Below, in pieces: positions 27,444 to 36,029 of a DNA stretch of 64,000 nucleotides. Each line of letters opens with the position of its first letter. Position 1 is the first letter of the stretch. The notes beneath the pieces are model-generated. The model saw only the letters and a list, made by a program, of their open reading frames with translations, did no database searches and was not told the DNA's origin. This DNA comes from Parapristionchus giblindavisi. Lineage: Eukaryota; Nematoda; Chromadorea; Rhabditida; Diplogasteridae. Both the position numbers and the translations under genes were made by a program. The DNA is taken from the NCBI GenBank assembly GCA_943737045.1, contig CALSFV010000012.1, positions 1,054,001 to 1,118,000 of the forward strand, written 5' to 3'.

Positions 27444-30305
27444 TTACTTAATCACAGTTTTTAGAGTATTACAAAAGATAGAAGAATTGGCAACGGTTAC
27501 TAAATTTTCGTCTAAAGAATTCCATTCGTGAACTATTCTATTAGCAATAAATGATAAATGTCTAGTTGATGAAGAAGAAATAATAGACAATTTCATAGGG
27601 TGACCACGAGTAAGGTTTAATACATTAGAAAAGTTGAAAAAATCACGAGGGTTCAGATCAATAAAATTGTGGATTATCTTAAATACAACAGCGAGATCAA
27701 TTCTACGTCTTCTCAGTTGGAGGGTGGGCAAATCCAGAATTGAGAGGCGTCGAGTGTAATCGGCAGATGGGAGACGACACCGTGAGAAAACGATTCTGGA
27801 ATAACGTTTAAGGACGGACTCGACTCTATTACACGTCGTTAAACAAGGAGCATTCCACACTTCAGAACAATATTCGAGCAAGGGGCGGACATATACACAG
27901 AAAAGGCGGGCGTATAAAGATGGGCTACGGGATTTAAATGATCGATGGATATAAGAGCAGCGAGCATTGGCTTTATTTATAATATTGTCGACATGCTTGT
28001 TAAACTTTAGGTCATCACTATATGTAAGGCCGAGATCAGTGATTTGAGATACAACAGGGAGAACTTCTGAGTCAATAGTAAAATTAACTGCAGGGTGTTT
28101 ATTACCGATGCACATAATAACTGTTTTGGACTTTGACATAGTCAAACCATGCGTAGTGCTCCAGGTATGCAAGACATCGAGACAGGACTGAAGGACGTTG
28201 GGATCGTTGATGGAGTACACTTTAATATCATCAGCATACATATAACAGAAACTGCCAGAAGGAAGAAGGGATGGAATCTCACTAATATAAAGTGAGAAAA
28301 GCAATGGACCGATACAACTACCTTGGGGTACACCGCTAACTACTGGGAAAGAACGAGAGAAGGAATCACCAACTTTTACTTTTTGGGTGCGATTATTAAG
28401 GAAAGAGTAAAGCCATTTGAGTAAGCAGCCACTTATGCCGTAAGATTCACATTTTTGAAGAAGGAGATTAATAGGGATGCTATCAAAAGCTCGACTAAAA
28501 TCAACATATGCAACGGATATGAACTTCTTCTTATCGAGGATAGAGTGCCAATGAGAGAAACATGAAAGAAGGCAGGACGTGCATGAGCGTTTTGCACGGA
28601 AACCGTGCTGTTCAGGTGGCAATAAGTTGTTGGAGTCGAGAAAACGTGTAATTGTGCTACAAACAATTCTTTCCATTATTTTTGAGCATGCACTAGTTAG
28701 ACTGATCGGACGATAACTGCCAGCCTCATGTTTTAGGCCTTTCTTCTTATAGATAGGTTTGACGATAGCGGTTCGCCAAACCGAGGGTGTGCTAGATAGA
28801 AGCAGGAAACGTTCGAAGAGGATCGATAGTGGGATTGAAATCTGTCGTGAAGTGCGTTTGAGAAAGGCATAGGGAATGAGATCGGGAGATGTTGAGTTTC
28901 GATTCGGTAATTTTTTAATAACAGCTTCAATACGAGATGGTTCAAAACTGACAAAATCAATAGTCTGAGTTGTGTGCTTATTGGAAGATGAAAGATTGTG
29001 ATACGAATTGTGATTGAACGATGAAGAGAAAAAGTCAGCAAGAGTTTGCGCTTTATCGCTATCGGAAATTGATATATTACCACTACCATCAACTAATGAT
29101 TGGATGATATTGGAGTTATCCTTGATTCTGGAGCTAGCAAATCTGTAAAAACTCTTGATGTTAGCTCTCTCACATAACTTATGTTCACGTATTCTACGAT
29201 CTCTGATTATTGACTTGTTAAGTCTCTTGTTTAGACGAAGAAAGGGCGAAATGCCAATAGAAAACCTATTTCGATATAGGCGTCGACACCTACGAAGGAT
29301 GTTGTAAGATGTGCGCGAGAGAGAAGAATGAATAGAAGAGACTTTACGCATCGGTATAAGGTCATCCATAATGGACAAAACGCGAGAAGTGAAAGCGTGA
29401 TATAATGAATCGGGATCTTGATCGCACTGTGAAAGGATGGAGAACCAATCGATTGAGGCTATAGCTATTTGTATATTTTCCCAATTTGCATTCTTGAAGT
29501 CGGGAATGTATTGAGGAATGCGAGATGGCATGGATGCGGTAATATTGAAAGAGACAAGCGAGTGATCAAGGCGGGGAAGAGGAGGAAGAACTCTAGTATT
29601 ACGAATAAGAGATGATTTAGATGTTAAGACAATATCAAGGAGACTATCGTTCCTAGTAGGAGATTGAACGCATTGCTTAAGTGATAGTGAGTTGGCAAAA
29701 TCAAGAAGAGAAACAGAATGATGAGATATTGATTGAATAGATGGACAAGTCATTGAGCACCAATCAACCTCCTTACAGTTTAGGTCGCCGAGTATTATAA
29801 AGGGTTTCTGGTTGGTACAGACAATGTCATAGATAGAGTCAAGGCATGAGGAAAAGTGTTCTAACGAGCATGAAGGACTTCTGTAGACGAGAAAGATCAA
29901 AACTGTTAATGAGTGTGATAGATTAAGAGATACACCAAGAGATTGACAGTAAGGAGAGAATGATTTAGAATGAATAGAATGACAAGGAATGGAATGATCG
30001 ATCAATAGAGCAACTCCACCACCGTTGCTGTCTCTATCCTGTCTAAATACCGTATATTTACCCATTGATAGAAGACCGTCTGATACTGTATAAGGCGAGC
30101 ACCACGTTTCGCACAGAGCAAGAATATTGAGATGAAATGTAGAAGCAAAATCGTCTAAGAGAGCAAGTTTATAGCCGACACTGCGTGTATTGATTAGGCA
30201 ACATGAGATATTATTGATTTGAATGGGCGATTGAGAGAGAGGAGATGGAGTGGAGGGAGGCGAAGTGGGAAGAGATGGTATTGATCGCGCCCAATGGGAA
30301 ACGAC
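27444..30305 (-). CDS. LINE ORF2: APE endonuclease and reverse transcriptase
   Basis: The protein would nick target DNA and copy the element RNA at the nick (target-primed reverse transcription). The frame is open from 30305 to the TAA at 27444 (about 953 codons), but the first ATG is at 30065, 80 codons in. That ATG cannot be the natural start, because the endonuclease domain begins upstream with INTRSVGYKL and LALCETW. Numbering from Met30065: GGGVAL 15-20, YRSPS 61-65, GDLN 93-96, SPTRNDSLLDIV 135-146 and LDH 166-168 complete the endonuclease. The RT follows with YRPISL 451-456, HGFR 487-490, DFSRAFD 522-528, SGVPQGS 577-583 and catalytic YADD 610-613. The RT thumb and C-terminal region follow to 873. 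No RNase H or zinc-knuckle array is evident. No internal stop or frameshift occurs, so selection or recent activity is likely. It is preceded in frame by TAG at 30306-30308; ORF1 lies upstream in the same frame. Confidence 0.93.
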   Translation of the reverse strand, partial: VVSHWARSIPSLPTSPPSTPSPLSQSPIQINNISCCLINTRSVGYKLALLDDFASTFHLNILALCETWCSPYTVSDGLLSMGKYTVFRQDRDSNGGGVALLIDHSIPCHSIHSKSFSPYCQSLGVSLNLSHSLTVLIFLVYRSPSCSLEHFSSCLDSIYDIVCTNQKPFIILGDLNCKEVDWCSMTCPSIQSISHHSVSLLDFANSLSLKQCVQSPTRNDSLLDIVLTSKSSLIRNTRVLPPLPRLDHSLVSFNITASMPSRIPQYIPDFKNANWENIQIAIASIDWFSILSQCDQDPDSLYHAFTSRVLSIMDDLIPMRKVSSIHSSLSRTSYNILRRCRRLYRNRFSIGISPFLRLNKRLNKSIIRDRRIREHKLCERANIKSFYRFASSRIKDNSNIIQSLVDGSGNISISDSDKAQTLADFFSSSFNHNSYHNLSSSNKHTTQTIDFVSFEPSRIEAVIKKLPNRNSTSPDLIPYAFLKRTSRQISIPLSILFERFLLLSSTPSVWRTAIVKPIYKKKGLKHEAGSYRPISLTSACSKIMERIVCSTITRFLDSNNLLPPEQHGFRAKRSCTSCLLSCFSHWHSILDKKKFISVAYVDFSRAFDSIPINLLLQKCESYGISGCLLKWLYSFLNNRTQKVKVGDSFSRSFPVVSGVPQGSCIGPLLFSLYISEIPSLLPSGSFCYMYADDIKVYSINDPNVLQSCLDVLHTWSTTHGLTMSKSKTVIMCIGNKHPAVNFTIDSEVLPVVSQITDLGLTYSDDLKFNKHVDNIINKANARCSYIHRSFKSRSPSLYARLFCVYVRPLLEYCSEVWNAPCLTTCNRVESVLKRYSRIVFSRCRLPSADYTRRLSILDLPTLQLRRRRIDLAVVFKIIHNFIDLNPRDFFNFSNVLNLTRGHPMKLSIISSSSTRHLSFIANRIVHEWNSLDENLVTVANSSIFCNTLKTVIK

Positions 30306-30308
30306 CTA

Positions 30309-30545
30309 TTGAGAGTCATTAGGATTAGGGTTCAACATGGAATCATTGCCATCCGATTCAATAGATACTACTTCAGGCTCTTCCTCAATAACCCTATCCT
30401 TCTTACAGTCATGTTTCTCCGGGCTAGGTGCGGTTCTCTTGCCCCTACGGACTGGAATAATTCCTCCGCGACCACCACGACCTCTACCACTCTTTCGACC
30501 ACCACCTCCTCTTCCTCTACCGGCACCAATAATAGAAGCAAAGAG
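30309..30545 (-). other. In-frame RGG-rich linker between the ORF1 and ORF2 stops
   Basis: Between TAG at 30546-30548 (end of ORF1) and TAG at 30306-30308 lie 79 sense codons in the same frame as both ORFs. They encode a glycine/arginine-rich segment (GAGRGRGGGG, GRGRGGRGG), then a basic patch (RRGKRTAPSPEK), then an acidic tail (EEEPEVVSIESDG) and MLNPNPNDSQ before the stop. RG/RGG boxes are RNA-binding, so this looks like a natural C-terminal part of ORF1 protein that has been cut off by the first TAG in this copy or is reached by readthrough. The plus-strand open frames here (30294-30572 and 30337-30549) are shadows of this low-complexity stretch. Confidence 0.7.
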
Positions 30546-31457
30546 CTAAGGAAAATCAACAGGAGAAGATAGAGAGAAAGGCGTAGATAAAGGCATAGAA
30601 GATGATTGGGGTGCAAATTGAGATGAATTTGGACTCTGATTAACATTGGCTCTAGTGACAGTCTGATTGTGATTAGCTCTCTTATCAAGAGCAGCCAGCG
30701 AGCGTGGAGGGAGCGGGCGAGAGGAAGATAGTCTGACAATTTGTAAGTCACGAACTACCCACTCTAACTGACCTGCTTCTCCATTGCGGATTCCAGCCTC
30801 CTTACGAAGGTTACGATCCAATTGGAGTTCGTCCATAGTGTAATCCCTACGGACATAAGAGTGAACGGATCCAGATATACGACATGCACGGGCACCACGA
30901 CAGAGCTTGATGAAAGAGTCACGAGTAATCGTATCTTCAAATTGAACTTTGATTATACGATCACGATTAGAATTAGTGTTTCTTGTAGGAGGATGTCTAA
31001 AGATCTTTATGTTAGAAGCAATAGAAGATAATGACTGATCGTTGATCTCAGAGATCAAACGTTCGAAAACCAATCTGTCAGATGTAGCCGTCTCCTGTTC
31101 AGTGCCACTTTCCGGGAATCCAACCAGCACAGCACGCGTGCTTTTGTCCATGATGGTGGTCTGGTCAGCGAGACTGGATGCAACGGCTGATCTAATGAGA
31201 GGAAGGCAGCTAGTCATCTGAGCTGTAGATTGATTATTAGTGAATGAGCTCAAAGATTGAGCCAACAGTGAGATGGACTGTGACATCATGTCCATGGACT
31301 TGCTCAATTTGAGATCAATACCTGCTATCCTCTGCTCCATTAACTTACCGTCATTAGTCATCTTACCGACGATAGACTCGAGTAACTTTCTGTCCTCAAG
31401 ACGCTCCTTTCTCAACTCACCCACAAGAGAAATAAGTAACTTCTCCAGCTTGGCCAT
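30546..31457 (-). CDS. LINE ORF1: RRM-like RNA-binding chaperone protein
   Basis: This is a 303-codon frame starting MAKLEKLL. Residues 1-75 are rich in heptad-like Leu/Ile/Met and charged residues, suggesting a coiled coil for trimer or oligomer formation. Residues 107-195 (RAVLVGFPES, IKIFRHPP, RIIKVQFED) look like the RRM-like fold of LINE ORF1 proteins. Residues 199-243 (HSYVRRDYTMDE, LEWVVRDLQIVRL) match the short basic C-terminal module that follows it in such proteins, especially invertebrate CR1-like ones. From 245 the chain is Ser/Pro/Asn-rich and disordered. There are no CCHC knuckles. The expected role is binding element RNA and forming the retrotransposition particle. The frame ends TAG at 30546-30548, after which it stays open for 79 codons. 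The ATG at 31457 is the first in frame and sits about 350 bp from the element 5' end. Confidence 0.87.
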   Translation of the reverse strand: MAKLEKLLISLVGELRKERLEDRKLLESIVGKMTNDGKLMEQRIAGIDLKLSKSMDMMSQSISLLAQSLSSFTNNQSTAQMTSCLPLIRSAVASSLADQTTIMDKSTRAVLVGFPESGTEQETATSDRLVFERLISEINDQSLSSIASNIKIFRHPPTRNTNSNRDRIIKVQFEDTITRDSFIKLCRGARACRISGSVHSYVRRDYTMDELQLDRNLRKEAGIRNGEAGQLEWVVRDLQIVRLSSSRPLPPRSLAALDKRANHNQTVTRANVNQSPNSSQFAPQSSSMPLSTPFSLSSPVDFP

Positions 31458-31809
31458 CGATCAATCAGTTCATAGAGTACAGACGAGAGACGATGGAGAA
31501 TGAGAGACGAGACGAGTAGAGAGGATATAGAGAAAGGAATGGAGAGAGATAACTCAATCAATCAATAGTTTATTTTCCCTCTGGATAGAGTGGCAACGAA
31601 CTATGTAAGTACGAAACACACTCAATAGAGGGTAATTGGGAATAATAATGGTAGACTGTCAGTGACATCTGGCTGGGGGGGGTGAATGATTCTCCCTGGA
31701 AGCCGAAATGGCCCGGGTTCGTGGGTAATGTAAGATTGATTAAGGATAGACAAATAGAGAGAGAGCTCGGGAGGCACAGCCTCTCGCGAGATGATATAGA
31801 GAGAGATGA
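31458..31809 (-). promoter_or_regulatory. LINE 5' UTR / probable internal promoter region
   Basis: This is non-coding DNA between the satellite junction and ORF1. It contains purine-rich GAGA/TCTC tracts, a run of eight G at 31675-31682, and near the element 5' end the 10-bp palindrome TCTCGCGAGA at 31782-31791. LINEs normally carry their promoter inside the 5' UTR, and that palindrome equals the CGCG promoter element known in animals. No TATA box is obvious at a useful distance. Short open frames here (31570-31830 minus, 31682-31870 plus) cross the satellite junction or lack any family signature and are not called. Confidence 0.55.
31782..31791. promoter_or_regulatory. CGCG-element palindrome TCTCGCGAGA
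   Basis: A perfect 10-bp palindrome lies about 20 bp inside the element 5' end. The same word is an established core-promoter motif bound by BANP in vertebrates. Whether it works in this organism is unknown. Confidence 0.4.
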
Positions 31810-31813
31810 TATT
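31810..31813. other. Target-site duplication of the LINE (right copy, TATT)
   Basis: The satellite resumes here as TATTCGATATCG, overlapping the last bases of the left flank (TATT at 27340-27343). It may be ATT only. Confidence 0.6.
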
Positions 31814-33230
31814 CGATATCGATCAATCAATAATTCACTGTATTACCTTGTGGAGTTTACATCGCTGTAGATCAATAAATATCATGCGTGAAGGCCTCAT
31901 ACTTCTCGAAAGACTCGGTCTGAAACAATAGATATATAATTAAATCCGTTATTTTCGTCTTCATCACAAATAGAGTATCATAATACGATACAGTACTGAG
32001 AGAAGATCAAAGATTAAAATCACAACAACACGTAAACATCTTTATTCGATATCGGTCAATCAATAATTCACTGTATTACCTTGTGGAGTTTACATCGCTG
32101 TAGATCAATAAATATCATGCGTGAAGGCCTCATACTTCTCGAAAGACTCGGTCTGAAACAATAGATATATAATTAAATCCGTTATTTTCGTCTTCATCAC
32201 AAATAGAGTATCATAATACGATACAGTACTGAGAGAAGATCAAAGATTAAAATCACAACAACACGTAAACATCTTTATTCGATATCGGTCAATCAATAAT
32301 TCACTGTATTACCTTGTGGAGTTTACATTGCTGTAGACCAATCAATATGAGGAGCGAAGGCCTCATACTTCTCGAAAGACTCGGTCTGAAACAATAGATA
32401 TATAATTAAATCCATTATATTCGTCTTCATCACAAATAGAGTATCATAATACGATACAGTACTGAGAGAAGATTTAAGATTAAAATCACAAGAGCACGTA
32501 AACATCTTTATTCGATATCGGTCAATCAATAATTCACTGCATTACCTTGTGGAGTTTACATCGCTGAAGATCAATAAATATGATGCGTGAAGGCCTCATA
32601 CTTCTCGAAAGACTCGGTCTGAAACTATAGATATATAATTAAATATATTATATTCGTCTTCATCACAAATAGAGTATCATTATACGATATAGTACTGAGA
32701 GAAGATCAAAGATCACAACAACACATAAACATCTTTATTCGATATCGATCAATCAATAATTCACTGTATTACCTTGTGGAGTTTACATCGCTGTAGATCA
32801 ATAAATATCATGCGTGAAGGCCTCATACTTCTCGAAAGACTCGGTCTGAAACAATAGATATATAATTAAATCCGTTATTTTCGTCTTCATCACAAATAGA
32901 GTATCATAATACGATACAGTACTGAGAGAAGATCAAAGATTAAAATCACAACAACACGTAAACATCTTTATTCGATATCGGTCAATCAATAATTCACTGT
33001 ATTACCTTGTGGAGTTTACATCGCTGTAGATCAATAAATATCATGCGTGAAGGCCTCATACTTCTCGAAAGACTCGGTCTGAAACAATAGATATATAATT
33101 AAATCCGTTATTTTCGTCTTCATCACAAATAGAGTATCATAATACGATACAGTACTGAGAGAAGATCAAAGATTAAAATCACAACAACACGTAAACATCT
33201 TTATTCGATATCGGTCAATCAATAATTCAC
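31811..33230. repeat. 926-bp duplication including the LINE empty site
   Basis: Monomers here carry the private variant AATATCATGCG (about 31880, 32112, 32809 and 33041). The 490 bp right of the LINE (31811-32300) recur from 32737 to about 33226, an offset of 926 bp (three 233- and one 227-bp monomers). The roughly 265 bp left of the LINE (27080-27343) recur immediately before 32737, including the rare variants ACAAGAGCACG and AAATATATTATATTCG. So 32480-33226 is the uninterrupted paralogue of the insertion locus. Confidence 0.85.
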
Positions 33231-33708
33231 TGCATTACCTTGTGGAGTTTACATCGCTGTAGACCAATCAATATGAGGAGTGAAGGCCTCATGCTTCTCG
33301 AAAGACTCGGTCTGAAACAATAGATATATAATTAAATCCATTATTTTCGTCTTCATCACAAATACAGTATCATAATACGATACAGTACTGAGAGAAGATC
33401 AAAGATTAAAATCACAACAGCACGTAAACATCTTTATTCGATATCGGTCAATCAATAATTCACTGCATTACCTTGTGGAGTTTACATCGCTGAAGATCAA
33501 TAAATATGAGGAGTGAAGGCCTCATGCTTCTCGAAAGACTCGGTCTGAAACAATAGATATATAATTAAATCCATTATATTCGTCTTCATCACAAATAGAG
33601 TATCATTATACGATACAGTACTGAGAGAAGATCAAAGATCACAACAACACAAAAACATCTTTATTCGGTATCGGTCAATCAATTATTCACTGTATTACAT
33701 TGTGGAGT

Positions 33709-35770
33709 TTACATCGCTGTAGACCAATCAATATTAGGAGCGGAGGCCTCATGCTTCTCGAAAGACTCGGTCTGAAACAATTGATATATAATTAAATCCA
33801 TTATGTTCGTCTTCATCACAAATACAGTATCATAATACGATACAGTACTGAGACAAGATTTAAGATTAAAATCACAACAACACGTAAACATCTTTATTCG
33901 ATATCGGTCAATCAATAATTCACTGCATTACCTTGTGGAGTTTACATCGCTGTAGACCAATCAATATGAGGAGTGAAGGTCTCATGCTTCTCGAAAGACT
34001 CGGTCTGAAACAATAGATATATAACTAAATCCATTATATTCGTCTTCATCGCAAATAGAGTATCATTATACGATACAGTACTGAGAGAAGATCAAAGATC
34101 ACAACAACACATAAACATCTTTATTCGGTATCGGTCAATCAATAATTCACTGTATTACATTGTGGAGTTTACATCGCTGTAGACCAATCAATATTAGGAG
34201 CGAAGACCTCATACTTCTCGAAAGACTCGGTCTGAAACAATAGATATATAATTAAATCCATTATTTTCGTCTTCATCACAAATACAGTATCATAATACGA
34301 TACAGTACTGAGAGAAGATCAAAGATTAAAATCACAACAGCACGCAAACATCTTTATTCGATATCGGTCAATCAATAATTCACTGCATTACCTTGTGGAG
34401 TTTACATCGCTGTAGACCAATCAATATGAGGAGTGAAGGCCTCATGCTTCTCGAAAGACTCGGTCTGAAACAATTGATATATAATTAAATCCATTATGTT
34501 CGTCTTCATCACAAATACAGTATCATAATACGATACAGTACTGAGAGAAGATTTAAGATTAAAATCACAACAACACAAAAACATCTTTATTCGGTATCGG
34601 TCAATCAATAATTCACTGTATTACCTTGTGGAGTTTACATCGCTGAAGATCAATAAATATGAGGAGTGAAGGCCTCATGCTTCTCGAAAGACTCGGTCTG
34701 AAACAATAGATATATAATTAAATCCATTATATTCGTCTTCATCACAAATAGAGTATCATTATACGATACAGTACTGAGAGAAGATCAAAGATCACAACAA
34801 CACAAAAACATCTTTATTCGGTATCGGTCAATCAATTATTCACTGTATTACATTGTGGAGTTTACATCGCTGTAGACCAATCAATATTAGGAGCGAAGGC
34901 CTCATGCTTCTCGAAAGACTCGGTCTGAAACAATTGATATATAATTAAATCCATTATGTTCGTCTTCATCACAAATACAGTATCATAATACGATACAGTA
35001 CTGAGACAAGATTTAAGATTAAAATCACAACAACACGTAAACATCTTTATTCGATATCGGTCAATCAATAATTCACTGCATTACCTTGTGGAGTTTACAT
35101 CGCTGTAGACCAATCAATATGAGGAGTGAAGGTCTCATGCTTCTCGAAAGACTCGGTCTGAAACAATAGATATATAACTAAATCCATTATATTCGTCTTC
35201 ATCGCAAATTGAGTATCATTATACGATACAGTACTGAGAGAAGATCAAAGATCACAACAACACATAAACATCTTTATTCGGTATCGGTCAATCAATAATT
35301 CACTGTATTACATTGTGGAGTTTACAGCGCTGTAGACCAATCAATATTAGGAGCGAAGGCCTCATACTTCTCGAAAGACTCGGTCTGAAACAATAGATAT
35401 ATAATTAAATCCATTATTTTCGTCTTCATCACAAATACAGTATCATAATACGATACAGTACTGAGAGAAGATCAAAGATTAAAATCACAACAGCACGCAA
35501 ACATCTTTATTCGATATCGGTCAATCAATAATTCACTGCATTACCTTGTGGAGTTTACATCGCTGTAGACCAATCAATATGAGGAGTGAAGGCCTCATGC
35601 TTCTCGAAAGACTCGGTCTGAAACAATTGATATATAATTAAATCCATTATGTTCGTCTTCATCACAAATACAGTATCATAATACGATACAGTACTGAGAG
35701 AAGATTTAAGATTAAAATCACAACAACACAAAAACATCTTTATTCGGTATCGGTCAATCAAAAATTCACT
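33709..35770. repeat. 1153-bp (five-monomer) higher-order repeat
   Basis: Sequence at 33709 recurs at 34862, and sequence at 34402 at 35555, both 1153 bp apart. The copies share private variants including GAAGGTCTCATGC, TATAACTAAATCC and CATCGCAAAT. Five monomers (three of 233 and two of 227) make one unit. Edges are approximate. Confidence 0.8.
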
Positions 35771-36029
35771 GTATTACATTGTGGAGTTTACATCGCTGTA
35801 GACCAATCAATATTAGGAGCGAAGGCCTCATGCTTCTCGAAAGACTCGGTCTGAAACAATTGATATATAATTAAATCCATTATGTTCGTCTTCATCACAA
35901 ATAGAGTATCATTATACGATACAGTACTGAGAGAAGATCAAAGATCACAACAACACATAAACATCTTTATTCGGTATCGGTCAATCAATAATTCACTGTA
36001 TTACCTTGTGGAGTTTACATCGCTGTAGA

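Larger units (their letters stand above)
27344..31809 (-). mobile_element. Non-LTR retrotransposon (LINE), CR1/Jockey type, near full length
   Basis: This 4.47-kb element interrupts a satellite monomer cleanly. Read on the minus strand it has, in order, a 5' UTR of about 350 bp, ORF1, an RGG-rich linker, ORF2 with apurinic endonuclease and reverse transcriptase domains, a 100-bp 3' UTR with a terminal hairpin, and an ATT-repeat tail instead of poly(A). It has no LTRs, no RNase H and no integrase. The RT motifs (SGVPQGS, YADD) and endonuclease motifs place it in the CR1/Jockey superfamily. CR1 is my preferred clade from the non-poly(A) microsatellite tail and the ORF1 type, but a phylogeny was not possible. 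Both ends abut the same satellite word, so little if any of the 5' end is missing. Confidence 0.93.

Noticed and set aside
28142..29092. Minus-strand open frames of 63, 77 and 119 codons (28142-28333, 28433-28666, 28733-29092)
   Set aside because: They lie in other frames inside ORF2, whose RT motifs occupy the same DNA.
30294..31503. Plus-strand open frames at 30294, 30337, 30822 and 31273, and a minus-strand 127-codon frame at 30368-30751
   Set aside because: They are antisense or off-frame shadows of ORF1 and the RGG linker; the Thr/Ser/Pro or Leu/Val/Glu runs are low-complexity by-products.
27344..31809. Retrovirus or LTR retrotransposon
   Set aside because: No LTRs, protease, RNase H or integrase are present; the endonuclease is APE type and the element ends in an ATT tail, so it is a LINE.
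31570..31870. Open frames at 31570-31830 (minus) and 31682-31870 (plus)
   Set aside because: Both cross the junction between LINE and satellite and have no recognisable domain.
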